Origin: Saxidomus purpurata
Lineage: Eukaryota > Mollusca > Bivalvia > Venerida > Veneridae
DNA length: 64,000 bases
Direction of reading: 5' to 3'
Assembly: GCA_022818135.1 (NCBI GenBank)
Contig: JAFMSR010000005.1
Location: 23,719,175 to 23,783,174 of the forward strand
The translations under genes and the position numbers were made by a program. Positions 11,050 to 23,029 of this stretch are shown piece by piece. Within the stretch, counting starts at the first letter, position 1, and each line of letters begins with the position of its first letter. The notes under the pieces are model-generated. The model was not told where the DNA came from, searched no databases, and saw only the letters and a list, made by a program, of their open reading frames with translations.

Positions 11050-14000
11050 CAGCCCATTCTATAACAAAATGTTGTATTTTCCAAATGTATGACGCTGCGG
11101 TTTTGTCAACTTTTGAATTGAACATAGAGTAGGTTTTGCTATATTAGAAATCTTTGAATAAAATATGATTGTACAAATCAGAGGTAGAAATTTGATTTGT
11201 CTTTTTACTGGATGACCTGAACCCAGCGCCCTTACCTCCGGGAGTAACATCCGTTCTAATACACATCTTTTGTACACGATACAGCTACATCACATGAACT
11301 CCCATCCCATTATATTTTCAAATGTTCTTTTAAGTGTGCCCACTTTTTAAAAAGATATTTCTTGTATGTAAATATGATCATGGTCAACCAGCAATAATAG
11401 CACATACGCCTGGGGTATGAAGCAGGTCACATAATCCCTATTGTTGTTGTATTTTTATCAGCATTCACGCTCTTTAATTTCCGTAGTGTATTTCCCACCT
11501 GTAAAATGATGTAACGCGAGTGCATTGTGCACCGATGTTTCAAAGTGTTGACATCAGAATACATGTTCAAAATAAGGGAAAGCTGTCCGACCCAAATTAC
11601 GCGTCCAAAGCTGCAGCGTCTAATCAGGCGGAGCAGCGGGAAATGATTAATCATTGTATAAAGCAGGAATTATTCTTACAGACACGCTAATACTTTCACA
11701 AATGATTGAATCATGCAAATGATCTTTAATGACTAATGTTTAAAGATCTTATTTTAACAATTCAATGACCACCGTCAAAACTTTTAAGTCAATTCAAATA
11801 TCTTTATTACACTCTTTTCATGTTATAAATAAATACATGAGGTTTGACTTGAAATGCAATATATGAGGCTCATAGTGATGTTACAAATTAGATCCAAACC
11901 ATTTACATATTGATGTTACACTGTAGTACAAACGTTTAACACAACATCGTACGATGTCGTAATTTGAATCAATAACGAGTCAGTAAATATTACTGTTAAA
12001 CATTTCATTCAATCTTTTCCTGGCATGGGTCAAATATGTTAAAAAAAGTTAATGAAAACGTAAGTTAAAATATTAAATCTTCTTCATTATTTTCAAATTA
12101 GCCAAAAGTCCTCTACTGCACCGTTTTTAATTATGTGTACAATCATTTATCAACACAGTAACTATTTAGTAAGCTGATTATGAAAAAAAAGGAATACACA
12201 GTTCCGTCTTGGCACATAATACACATTCAATTTTGATACACTCGGTACTAGCTTATGGTGGAATAACGGCTAGTGTGCAGATAAGCCTACTTTAACATAT
12301 TTCACTTTTATTTTTGTACTTTTTGATACCTAAGGAAATATTTAAGAAATCCCTGATACTTGTCAGTGCTAAGTTGCTGAAATTAAAAAAAAGATTCTAA
12401 TCAAAGATACGAGAAATAATCTACTCAACGTTTGGCAGGTGATGATATCATATTTTCTCACTGCACAGTGGTGTCCGAAACCAATCAACTTATTTTTATT
12501 TGCTGTAACTTGATAGATAATCATTGAAATATTTCGTATTCTAACATGTGAAAATGATAACTTCTTATCATTCGACTTTGACTGAAAATAGATCCTTATT
12601 TATCATGATTTGCACTGGGTGGTAACATTTAAACATCATATCTGTCAATAACAAGATAAAATCATATCATTTTGCATCTTGATTTACAACAGTTTCCTCT
12701 TGATTTATTCTTCCCAAGTGCAATGTGCAATTATTGAAATACTTTCAAATTCTTGCAAGTGATGTTAGAATCTTTTTATTTGACGCGAAGTCAGAGGCGG
12801 ACAGAAGCATCAGTACTGAGAACATAATCGTGCCGCTTCATCGTAAGTTAACAGTCCTTCTACTTTAACGCAGATCTACGAGACTATTTGCTATCAAAAA
12901 GGTCAAACACGCAGTAGGTAGAATATTCAAAGGCTTTTAAGGTTACTTAATTTACTTAATTCACGAAGATTACAATGTGTATCGTTAATATTAATCACAC
13001 GCAAAAATAATGTACGAAGCACTGACAATAACTTTGTTGTAAGACACTAAAAAACCCTAACCTTTAAAAATGAACACACATATTATTTCAAAACCCTGAT
13101 GAGCGATTTATTCATATTTATCATTGAACAAAATGATACATCTAATTTCATATAAAACTTACACCATAATGTTCTATTTGCTTTATGAGTGCATATATTG
13201 CTATAAATGTTTTTTTACTTTGAGATTGTCCAGTATGTCACGTCACCAGCAACACATGTAGAACAAACAATATAGATGTAGGAAGTTTTATTCGAACAAA
13301 AACAAATGTGATTTTAGGACTCAATTGACAAAATACCATGCCGTTTTCGAACATGAGAAGCGTCAAAAGGTCGCACCACTAAATGGACAGTAAATATATT
13401 GTGCGAAATGACGAATTACTATCGCGAATCAGCTGTTCAAAAAGATGTGATCTTGTTACAAAATGTGTTTTCGATTGTGTAAAGATTTTATATCTTTGCA
13501 ATAATGTACAAATGAAATGAAAGTCTCTCAATTTATGTCGAAGCTTGTGATAACGACTGTAATCCGTCGACATGATAGCAAAGGTATTTGCAAAAGGTTG
13601 TTGTTACATCTTCAAATAATTCCATGTTTGTATATTGCTTTTGTGTGAAAAGATGATAAAATAAAAGCGTTGCAATTGTTGTTGTTATGATAATCAACAC
13701 TGTGACATCGGATTCATTTCTAAAAGGCGCAGTAGGGGTCCATCATGGGATCTACGGTTATGTCTAGCTTTTTTGTCCCTGTATTAAAACAGTTGGATCA
13801 ATTCGCCTGAAGATAAGACATTACAACCAAATGAAAAAATGAAGAGTCACAGCAAATGCCCAAAATCAATGCAAGTCACGCATTCCTGAGTTACAATAAT
13901 GATATTTACAAGGAAGGGCTTCTCAATGCTTCCTTTTTGTACAATATAGGAAAAAATGAAGTATAAAAGCAATAATACTTCCGCGTTCTGGTACACTTAT

Positions 14001-14390
14001 AGCCTTAAGTATCGTAGTATTCGAGAGTCACTTTTGCAATGTTTTCAATACTGATGTATAAAGAAGAGGTGTCATCGGTTTTGTAAATAAGTTGATGGTA
14101 GGTGTAGCTTTAAGATTATTCCCACATAGCTTTAGTACATAAGGGTATTAAACTTCTAGTGTTATATGATGGCTTTGTTTACAAGCTGCGTAAGATCATT
14201 TGAGGCTACTGAATTCATTAGAGCACTTCGTACAGTTTAATAATAATTCATTCGATTGGATTATAGTCATTAGCAACATTTGTTTGGCATTAGATCCAAT
14301 ATTGGTTAAGCAGCTTCGTACCTTTTTTCGAATCTAATTCTGGAGAAATCAAGTCTCTGAATAATTATCGAAAGACAAGAAACACATACT
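11050..14390. other. No gene seen
   Basis: Long AT-rich stretch. Open frames are short and without motif, and I see no tRNA, microsatellite or clear repeat. Confidence 0.45.
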
Positions 14391-14589
14391 TTTAGTACCT
14401 TTAGTCTGCTTCTGTTTCTGTCGGGTTTCTATGTCCCTCTCTTGATATAAGGAATGTCAGGATGGCTTTAAAGGATGTTATAAGAACCTGCAAGATTTTT
14501 GTGTTAACTAAGATAGAAGCGGAAGGTTTACATGCTGGCATAGTTTGTGATGACCTATAAAAAGCTATACTCTTCTGTGTATGTTTATC

Positions 14590-14675
14590 GTTTTGTTTGT
14601 TAAACCCCTTAAATTGTTTTATGAGGTATTCTCTTGCTTGCGGGGCTGTCACGCCCCTGTCCATGAATGACATTG
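14590..14675 (-). repeat. Short duplicated segment (partner near 15.36-15.42 kb)
   Basis: About 60 bp ending GTCCATGAATGA resembles 15360-15420. On the minus strand both copies translate in the same register: MDRGVTAPQAREYLIKQ here and MERDVTSMKARQHLIKQ there. It may be a repeat fragment, or the relic of a small duplicated coding segment. I do not recognise the family. Confidence 0.35.
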
Positions 14676-15354
14676 TTTTTGATTTTGTTTTTGTTTGGCA
14701 GATCGGGTTGTGTTTCTGCTTGCCTGAATGAGTGGAATGTTAATTGTTATGTTCAGCTCCTTCAGGCATATTTATATCGTTCATCATTTCACATTTACTT
14801 TTTGTTAAAACTGCTCTTATTATTATATTGAGGGGTCTTTCAGAATATGTGTAAGTTTATGGTTTTGACAAATACTGTTAACAGGTAGATATCACTAGGG
14901 TGTGTTTAAAAATTATTCTGATATCTTGCTAAAAATGTAATCAAAATTTATATATTAGTTTAGGAATGAGGAACAGCTGTTATGCAACAATTGCTTTAGT
15001 TATCAATATTAACATTATGTTGATTCTTCAGTTTGGCCGACACCTCAACATGTTTTATAATAACATTTACGGTCTTGACAGTTGCAGCTAAAGGGTACAT
15101 GAAAAGTGCATTTTTTATATCTGATTGTGATTAAATCTGGGTTTAGACTACATATCTTAGTATGTGTTATCCAGTAGCTTTGATCTGCATACAGAAACTG
15201 ACTTTATATCTATTTCTATGTTAGATCTATCTAGACAGTACTCGTGTATAAATATATCGATTTTTGTGGCCTTTGTGTAAATGTAAGGTTTGAACGCTTT
15301 TGCTTAACAATAGAGCTGAAAACAATTGGCATAGCATGTAAATCACATATTTTA

Positions 15355-15420
15355 TGCTCCTTCCATTGTTTAATGAGATGCTGTCTTGCTTTCATGGATG
15401 TCACGTCCCTTTCCATGAAT
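15355..15420 (-). repeat. Short duplicated segment (partner near 14.6 kb)
   Basis: Diverged counterpart of the segment at 14590-14675, with conserved register on the minus strand (MERDVTSMKARQHLIKQ). It lies just beside the first tRNA-Trp cassette. Confidence 0.35.
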
Positions 15421-15494
15421 GAAAAAGGGAAAATGGGATATTGTCAACTAGAGGAATAAACAATTTCTTAGCCAGTTTCATTGAAAAAAAAGTT

Positions 15495-15566
15495 TGACCC
15501 CGACGTGATTCGAACACGCAACCTTCTGATCTGGAGTCAGACGCGCTACCGTTGCGCCACGGAGTC
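15495..15566 (-). tRNA. tRNA-Trp (CCA)
   Basis: On the minus strand this is a complete 72-nt cloverleaf: acceptor GACTCCG pairs with CGGGGTC, box A is GGCGCAACGG, the anticodon loop is CTCCAGA (anticodon CCA), and box B is GTTCGAATC. A run of eight A on the plus strand just beyond the 3' end gives a pol III T-run terminator. It is the first of four matching copies in the window, and its downstream flank (15567-15870) is shared with the copies at 20.2 and 31.9 kb. Confidence 0.95.
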
Positions 15567-15899
15567 GATATACAATTACTTCGAACATGTTTTGTACATA
15601 TTCTACTAATTATCTAATTCAACCGCATAATAGTGTCATTGATATGGTTTTCGTTTCTTTCTGTCCTGGATATATTCCAATAAATATGCACTACAGTAAA
15701 CCACAATGAGAATGGAAAACGACTATTAAAGGTTGACCTTCATTATGTTTTAAATGAACCATTTATGATTTTATAGATTATATTTTACTGTTGGCTAAAA
15801 GGGTATGGGTTTTTATGCAAATTAATATTGATAGAAGATGATGTAACACCTCATATTTGTTTATCAAAACAATTTGTGACTTACACTATGTCCATGGAC

Positions 15900-16335
15900 A
15901 TATACATACACTCACGCAAATTGCATTGCTTATGACATAAGGGTCGTGATGCTGCCAAATTGTGTAGGTCAAGGTCATATTTGACAGAGTTATGCCCCTT
16001 TTTACTTAGAATTTTACTATAACTTTGCCATTTCTTAAGAATTCTTTATCAAACTTTCAAATTGTATTGCTTATGTCAAAAGGGTTGTGATGCCGCCAAA
16101 TTTTGTAGGTCAAGGTCATATTTGACAGAGTTATGCCCCTTTTTGTACTTAGATTTTGTCACGAAAACTTAATGTTGGCTATAACTTTGCCATTTCTTAA
16201 GATTTTTTCATCAAACTTTCAAATTGTATTGCTTATGACATAAGTGTCATGATGCCGCCAAATGTTGTTGGTCAAGGTCATATTTGACAGAGTTATGCCC
16301 CTTTTTGTACTTAGATTTTGTCACGAAATTATTGG
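15900..16335. repeat. Tandem dispersed repeat, three units of about 160-185 bp
   Basis: The phrase GTCAAGGTCATATTTGACAG, followed by AGTTATGCCCCTTTTT, recurs at about 15968, 16109 and 16272. Between units the shared text includes CTATAACTTTGCCATTTCTT and AAATTGTATTGCTTATG. I recall this type of sequence as a common bivalve dispersed repeat; that part is from memory. Confidence 0.75.
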
Positions 16336-16410
16336 TTATTCTGACAAAGCGTAAGAGGGCGACACAAGTGTTCTTCTGAACACCCATCTAGTTAATTCAA
16401 CAGGCTGGCA

Positions 16411-16416
16411 GAGGAG
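16411..16416 (+). other. Target-site duplication, left (GAGGAG)
   Basis: GAGGAG flanks the left end of the inverted-repeat element and recurs at 19139-19144. The paralogous unoccupied sequence at 22106-22130 has a single GAGGAG in the same context (CAGGCTTGCAGAGGAGCTTT). Confidence 0.7.
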
Positions 16417-19138
16417 TATGGAATGATATTGAGGTAAAAATTACACAATGCCTGCTTACTGTTACAATTTACTCATTGACACTGCTATTGTGCTTATTGG
16501 TACAGTCACTATGCATGCTTGAACTTTCATCACGCTTGTTGACAATTACACAATGCCTGCTTACTGTTACAATTTACTCAGTGACACTGTTATTGTGCTT
16601 ATTGGTACAGTCATTATGCATTCTTGCACTTTCATCATGCTTGTTGACAATGATACCATGCTTGCTGGAAGTTACAACTTGTTTGGTGTTTAATCCCTGA
16701 TGTCTATATGGCTGAATGACAGTGCAATGTAGCGTAATTAAATATTTCAACATGCCGGGACTGTATATAAGCTTTGATATTTCAACATTGCACAGTTATA
16801 ATGCTCCTAGAACAAAACACACGATGTGACCACACAAAATGAAAGATGCAATAAGCCACTAAGCAAGTTGAAAGTAAGCATAATGTTAATTGCAAATTTG
16901 CACATCAACTTTTATGTTGTTTAGGCCATGATGCCTTTTTCATATTTTCATTTGACTGAATGACAGTGCAATCTAGCGTAATGGTTTATTTCATCATGCT
17001 GTGGTTATCTTGGTTAATTTGTAATGCATCCAAGAACAAAATACACGAAGTGATCAACCGGTAAGGAAAATGTTATCAGGCACTAGGCAAAATAGAACTA
17101 AGCATAATGTCATTTCAAAATTATAAGTCACATTTTGATAACAGGGGGCGCTATGTTCTAGTCGTGTTTTTCCGTAATTTGAATAATTATTTGCCGGAAA
17201 GATTATCGTGGATATCCGAATATGTATAATGTTAAAAAAACAAATAGATTTCCACTTTCATTTTCACTATATTTATATAATGTCAAATCCTTCTTTAACA
17301 CTCCTGCCCCTCAGTTACAACACATAACATAACTCCTGCATGGGAAAGCTGGATGCTAAAAACACGGCAATTTCCCCTCCCATTCCGAGTTCCCCAACGG
17401 TGTAAAGGCAATGATTGCAGTTGACTAGTGCAGACTGGCGCAATAGCACTTCCGGCGGTATACTACTCTACTATGCCCAAAAAACCTATTGAAGTAAATC
17501 CTGGGTGAGAAAATACCAAGGTCCATCCTGGGGCTCAAACCCCGGACCTCGTGATCTGAAGGCGGACACTCAACAACGTCGCTAAAGGGTTAACACAACA
17601 GCAAGGCTGTTGGAGTGGCCTATAAACCGACAATCACTACACTTCTCCCTCTTTAACTTTTCAGAGCTAGACAGCTCTCCAGATTGACCCTCCATGCTCC
17701 CCGAATGAGTCCGTCAAACACTTCTGACACCATTAAAGTAAATCCTGGGTGAGAAAATACCAAGGTCCATCCTGGGGCTCAAACCCCGGACCTCGTGATC
17801 TGAAGGCGAACACTCAACAACGTCGCTAAAGGGTTAACCCAACAGCAAGGCTGTTGGAAGTGGCCTATAAACCTACAATCACTACACTTCTCCCTCTTTT
17901 ACTTTGCAGAGCTAGACAGCTCTCCAGATTGACCCTCCATGCTCCCCGAATGAGTCCGTCAAACACTTCTGACACCATTAAAGTAAATCCTGGGTGAGAA
18001 AATACCAAGGTCCATCCTGGGGCTCGAACCCCGGACCTTGTGACCTGAAGGCGAACACTCAACCACGTCGCTAAAGGGTTATAACCCAACAGCAAGGCTG
18101 TTGGAAGTGGCCTATAAACCTACAATCACTACACTTCTCCCTCTTTTACTTTGCAGAGCTAGACAGCTCTCCAGATTGACCCTCCATGCTCCCCGAATGA
18201 GTCCGTCAAACACTTCTGACACCATTAAAGTAAATCCTGGGTGAGAAAATACCAAGGTCCCTCCTGGGGCTCGAACCCCGGACCTTGTGACCTGAAGGCG
18301 AACACTCAACCACGTCGCTAAAGGGTTATAACCCAACAGCAAGGCTGTTGGAAGTGGCCTATAAACCTACAATCACAACACTATTTACAACAGAGACAAA
18401 ACATAACTTGTATTGGTCTTGTAGAATCTTCTCCAGTTCTAGTACTCGTCTTCTACGTCAATTTTTTATTCCACTTATAATAACGATGCCGATTAAATTT
18501 TGTCAGTAGAATAGAAGATACATCGAGAAATTTTTAAAAGGCGATGTATTTCTTCCAATAATAAAAATATTGTCTGTAAATAAAGCTTGAAAGCTACATA
18601 AAACTTACCAGTTCAGGTTGCAATTAATAGAGTAATTGAAACAAAGGGACACAACTGATGGGAAACGGTTTAGGCAACAGCTAATTTAAGTCCGTCATAG
18701 GCCGGAGATCTTTCGCGAAAACTACGAACGTGCGCCCCCTGGTATCAAAATGTGATGTGCAAATTTGCAATTAACATTATGCTTACTTTCAACTTGCTTA
18801 GTGGCTTATTGCATCTTTCATTTTGTGTGGTCACATCGTGTGTTTTGTTCTAGGAGCATTATAACTGTGCAATGTTGAAATATCAAAGCTTATATACAGT
18901 CCCGGCATGTTGAAATATTTAATTACGCTACATTGCACTGTCATTCAGCCATATAGACATCAGGGATTAAACACCAAACAAGTTGTAACTTCCAGCAAGC
19001 ATGGTATCATTGTCAACACGCGTGATGAAAGTGCAAGCATGCATAATGACTGTACCAATAAGCACAATAGCAGTGTCAATGAGTAAATTGTAACAGTAAG
19101 CAGGCATTGTGTAATTTTTACCTCAATATCATTCCATA
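16417..19138. mobile_element. Non-autonomous DNA transposon with long inverted repeats and an internal SINE-like array
   Basis: The element begins TATGGAATGATATTGAGG and ends with the reverse complement. The right arm (about 18731-19138) matches the left arm (about 16417-17152) in inverted orientation. The arms meet the unique core at GGGGGCGC (left) and GCGCCCCC (right). The left arm is longer because it holds two internal duplications: a roughly 105-bp unit at 16440-16650, and a diverged second copy of the ACAGTGCAATGTAGCGTAA block at 16960. The core carries a tandem array of a tRNA-derived unit. There is no transposase frame, so it is non-autonomous. The 6-bp target duplication and an empty paralogous site support transposition as a unit. 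The superfamily is unknown. Confidence 0.75.
17488..18375. repeat. Tandem array of a tRNA-derived (SINE-like) unit, about 245 bp period
   Basis: The marker GTAAATCCTGGGTGAGAAAA starts at 17494, 17738, 17983 and 18230, giving periods of 244, 245 and 247. Each unit contains a minus-strand tRNA-like region with a box A-like TTTAGCGACGTTG and a box B. Box B is degenerate (GGTTTGAGCCC) in units 1 and 2 and consensus (GGTTCGAGCCC) in units 3 and 4. Units 3 and 4 are nearly identical, which suggests recent expansion at that end. The open frames that span neighbouring units are by-products of the repeat. The fourth unit is partial. Confidence 0.88.
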
Positions 19139-19144
19139 GAGGAG
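19139..19144 (+). other. Target-site duplication, right (GAGGAG)
   Basis: Matches the left duplication at 16411-16416. The interrupted host sequence resumes here as GAGGAGCTCATATTAAG. Confidence 0.7.
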
Positions 19145-19149
19145 CTCAT

Positions 19150-19575
19150 ATTAAGTGGTGTGATACACGTATGATCAAAATTTCAGCTCGTATGTTACAA
19201 AGAATATAACTTTGACTGTGAAGTTCATTGAGATATCAAATTTATTAGGTGTTTAATCAACCTAATGTCGAAATCTTTATTTGCAAATGATGTGTAAAAA
19301 AATGCCAAACATACACTGATCAAAAGTATGTTGTGCCGTAAACAACACTCCCCAGTATCTCGATTATCATAACTATATAAATTATTCTTTTGAAAACGTA
19401 CATGTCTCCTCTAGATATATCTTATTGCCCAGTCGTATCAATATGTTATAACGAAATTCCATATCATTTTAGAATACTATTTGTACATTTTCATTACATG
19501 TACTTGAATTGTGAAGTCTTTCATAAATTCCATGTAACTTAAACGTCTTACGATTTTGGTTTTTGAAAGGTGGCA
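19150..19575. repeat. Duplicated block upstream of a tRNA-Ser relic, copy 1
   Basis: Shares long stretches with 22125-22520, for example GTTACAAAGAATAT, AATGTCGAAATCTTTA and TATTTGTACATTTTCATTAC. Its last part is also shared with 30969-31030. It belongs to the repeated unit that carries the tRNA genes. Confidence 0.75.
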
Positions 19576-19590
19576 TTAACAGAATATAAA

Positions 19591-19670
19591 GCGGTGATGG
19601 TCGTTTGGTAATGGCGCTGACTTAAATGCCAAGGGCATTGTCGGCGCATGTTCAAACCCTTCTAGCAGAG
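19591..19670 (+). pseudogene. tRNA-Ser-like pseudogene
   Basis: Aligns with the intact tRNA-Ser genes through the variable arm (AAGGGCATTG) and T arm (CATGTTCAAACCCTTCTAGC). The D arm (GTCGTTTGGTAATGG) and anticodon stem are damaged, and box B is GTTCAAACC. It shares the CTTCTAGCA lesion with the relics at 22965 and 31095. Confidence 0.75.
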
Positions 19671-20240
19671 GATACGTTTCATTTTGTAGATTAAATGTAA
19701 GGTAGCAGCGCGTTACTTTGTACTGGCTTTTCAAGATCTTTTTTAGAGTGGATCGTTTATCATTGATTTGAGCAAGATTAGACGGTGTTATGGGAAATGT
19801 ACCCGAGCAGAACATTATATCAAAATCTATGCAGAAATTTCCTAACTCATGGCGAAGGAGAAGATTATCACTGAATTTGACTTGATACAGCCTGCAGTTT
19901 ATTTTGACCTATGTTAGTAATTTATTACGTCAATAAAGTCATCTTTGGATACATAGTTTTACAAATGTTTCACTGATGAAATTTCACTGCTGTTGTTGTA
20001 TATATAATAATAAGTAATGGTGGCTTAAGCAATAGTGGCATAAAAGTATGAGCTATCATTATATGTATATGTGCTAAATTATAATCATTTTGGTGAGATT
20101 AATTAAGTTTGAAACTCAAAACACATTAATATAATTTATGAAGTAGGATACTAATTAAGCACATGGCTGCATTGATGTTTTAGAATACTATTAACGCGGG
20201 AAAGAAATAAAAGCTAAGGCTGTTTTTATAAAAAAAAGTT

Positions 20241-20312
20241 TGACCCCGACGTGATTCGAACACGCAACCTTCTGATCTGGAGTCAGACGCGCTACCGTTG
20301 CGCCACGGAGTC
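20241..20312 (-). tRNA. tRNA-Trp (CCA)
   Basis: Same 72-nt sequence as the copy at 15495, with intact acceptor stem, CCA anticodon, box A and box B. Seven A on the plus strand just past the 3' end form the pol III terminator. It sits in a block (about 19.8-20.6 kb) shared with 24.2-24.7 kb and 31.3-32.2 kb. Confidence 0.95.
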
Positions 20313-20639
20313 GATATACAATTGCTTCAAATATATGTCTACATTTTCTCATAATTATCACATTCAACTGCATAATAGTGTAATTGATATTGTTTTCGTT
20401 TGTTTCTGCCCTGAATATATTCCAATGAATATGCACTACAGTAGTACATATTATAAAAGCCATAATGAGAACGGTAAACGACAATTTAAAGTTGACCTTC
20501 GTGATTTATTTAATGAACCATGCATGCTTTTATACAATATATTTTACTGTTTACTAAAAGGGTAAGAATATAATAAACTATGCAAATTAATGTTGATAGA
20601 AGATGACGCAATACCTAATTCATTTTATCAAACCAATTT

Positions 20640-21460
20640 GTGGCTTACTTTTTTCATTGACACATACAGACATTAGGTCATCGGTCCGTGCAAAGGTTGA
20701 AGCCTACTGAATGCAGACGGTTTCACCTTAACCCTCTTTTTACATCGTGTACTGTATACGCAACAGGGAAATGTGGCGCCAATATTTTTGTAAGGGCTCC
20801 CTAAATACAGGGAATTATTTTGTGGGTGCAAAATCATGACAGACAGTTTTTTAGCTCAAACTCATGAATATGTACAATTATTATCTTATAAAATGCCATA
20901 TTTGATGTATTCTTAGGCTTTATCAAATAAAAGAATTCTAACAATATTTCCAGATACGTTACGCTAGGTTGATAGCATTTGTATTAAGATTTCAGATACA
21001 ACGGTCAAGTTGCAGAAAGCAAGAAAAACAGTTTTAGCAGGTGATTTATTGTCAGCTTTTGTCATTAACTATTGATATGGATATCTGAAACAATGTCTAA
21101 ATGCAAAATGTTATATTTATTTTCCAATCTGAAGACTCCAGGAAGAATAAATTGTCAAGTATAGTAATGACACGGTCTAAATACAAAAGGAAACTTAAGG
21201 TATATATTTCTTCATTTCCTCCACGTGCGAAGATTACATTATATAAATTAAAATATTTTTATCATTAAATTGGGCATTTCCAAAGTTTAAGAGCTATGCG
21301 TGCATACTTACTAATGAGGAAGTAAGAAGGTAGGCATCACGAGTAAAATATATGGAATTTATAACTAGACACATGTTGAAATCTACGATGAGCTGATGGT
21401 CATTAAACAAAACCCTGGTACGCTAATTATTGATGAAACATGAAACTGAACGTTGATTAG
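20640..21460. other. No gene seen
   Basis: AT-rich spacer between the tRNA-Trp and tRNA-Ser genes. No motif or repeat was recognised. Confidence 0.4.
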
Positions 21461-21469
21461 AAGCTATGC

Positions 21470-21800
21470 TAAAGAATTCATTTTCAAATTTAGCTTCACA
21501 ATTAATTCAGTTACATAGAAAATGGCGGTCTAACCATGAAAATGATTACTCACAAAAAGATGGAAATTTGTGTTTTGTTTCGCTCAGCAATCTAGATAAC
21601 TTTGATTTGTTTAGCATACAATCGGTTAAAAATAATGAAAACTTTTGAAGTCAAAAGACTACCGGGACTATGTACTTTTCTTTCATAAGACCTTTCCTCG
21701 AGTACAGAGAGAACTACACGCAACATGAAAATTAGGCTCTTGGAAAGATACAACATAATGCAGCGTATCAACTGACACTACATCTACTGTCTGACTGGCA
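21470..21800. repeat. Duplicated block upstream of tRNA-Ser (partner 32.23-32.48 kb)
   Basis: Shares TAGCTTCACAATTAATTCAG, GCATACAATCG, ATGTACTTTTCTTTCATA and GACTGGCAGTATCAAAACAT with 32230-32480. It is part of the expanding tRNA region. Confidence 0.7.
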
Positions 21801-21848
21801 GTATCAAAACATAACTGTTTTTCTCTGTTTGTATAACTTGTATAGAAT

Positions 21849-21930
21849 TCTGTGATGGCCGAATGGTTAAGGCGTTGGACTTGAAATCCAATGGGCATTG
21901 CCCGCGCAGGTTCGAACCCTGCTCGCAGCG
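21849..21930 (+). tRNA. tRNA-Ser (TGA)
   Basis: An 82-nt type II tRNA with anticodon TGA in loop CTTGAAA, long variable arm GGGCATTGCCC, and intact T arm GCAGG/CCTGC with loop TTCGAAC. The first acceptor base is T rather than G, giving a T-C mismatch at the end of the stem. The D loop has GAATGG where the other copies have GAGTGG. A TTTT stop lies six bases downstream. It is probably functional, with a slightly weakened acceptor stem. Confidence 0.88.
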
Positions 21931-22116
21931 ATAATTTTGTATAGGTTTAAACTCGCAGTGTTTAAATTTATACCGCAAATGGCGTTCGAGATTTATTTCC
22001 GAACTGAATAAGTTGCATAGCAGTAATTCCAAAGCGCATACAAATTCTTTTACCCCCAAAACTGTTAACAGTTAAGATTACTTTTCTAACACCCTTTTTG
22101 ATTCAACAGGCTTGCA

Positions 22117-22122
22117 GAGGAG
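22117..22122 (+). other. Paralogous empty site for the 16417-19138 element
   Basis: The sequence TTCAACAGGCTTGCAGAGGA, then GCTTT, at 22102-22126 matches the left flank of the transposon (TTCAACAGGCTGGCAGAGGA) joined directly to its right flank. It contains only one GAGGAG. Confidence 0.7.
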
Positions 22123-22124
22123 CT

Positions 22125-22520
22125 TTAAAATGATCAAATTTTCACCTGATATGTTACAAAGAATATGACCTTGAAGGTTGAGTTCACTGAGAAGCCAAAT
22201 TTATTGAATGTTTAATAAAGCTAATGTCGAAATCTTTAAAGGAAATGATGTGACTATAAAATGCCAAACCTACACTGATCAAACGTCTGTTGTGCCGTGA
22301 AGACAACCCCCAGTATCTCGATTATCTTACATTACTTACTAACTGTATAAAGTATTCTTATGAAAACGTACATGTCACCTCTAGATACGTGTTATTGTCC
22401 AGTCTGAGTTATTTGTTATTATGAAATTCCACATCATTTTGGATTACTATTTGTACATTTTCATTACATGTTTTTGAATTGTGAAGTATTGCATAAATTC
22501 CATGTAACTTAAAATGACAT
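22125..22520. repeat. Duplicated block upstream of a tRNA-Ser relic, copy 2
   Basis: Counterpart of 19150-19575, without the transposon insertion. Confidence 0.75.
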
Positions 22521-22964
22521 TATGCGCATCTTACTGCACATAGTGTAGTTTTGGTGGCAATTATATAAAAGTAATTTTCGGTTGCTGTACATTTAAATGT
22601 TAAAATTAATGATAATGCCGCATTAGTATTTGAAGTTGGTGCTTTAGAAATGAAAAGAATGGACTAATAAAATAATAGTTCCTTTTTTCACAGTGTGACC
22701 CCCCTTGTGTGTTGTTGTTGTTTTTCGTAGAGATTCCGGCAATGGAAGGGAAGCAACTCCTGCATGCAGTTTTTATTCTAAAAAGATTACCCAAGTCAAA
22801 ATAGGAAAAGTAATATTTAGAAATTTTTTATTTCGTACGAGTAGCAGGAAGAGATCGGTGAGAGATAGATTACTTTAAAAAATACGCATAAATGTCACTT
22901 TAAACGTCTTCTTTACGATGACTTTAAGCTATCAGATTCACATTTTGGTATAAATGAAATATAA

Positions 22965-23029
22965 CTGTTGAGGCCGATTGGTTAAGGCGCTGGACTTCAA
23001 TTCCAATGGTGTTCAAGCCCTTCTAGCAA
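22965..23029 (+). pseudogene. tRNA-Ser-like pseudogene
   Basis: Retains GAGGCCGATTGGTTAAGGCG and GGACTT-AATTCC from the D and anticodon arms. The variable arm is lost, so the sequence runs from CCAATGG straight into TGTTCAAGCCCTTCTAGC. It is the same class of relic as those at 19591 and 31095. Confidence 0.75.

Noticed and set aside
17865..18342. Two near-identical 76-codon minus-strand frames
   Set aside because: They arise from the tandem repeat and overlap the tRNA-like unit. The duplication explains their similarity.
20251..20565. 104-codon frame over the tRNA-Trp at 20241
   Set aside because: It overlaps the tRNA on the opposite strand and has no protein motif. Similar frames appear over other tRNA copies.
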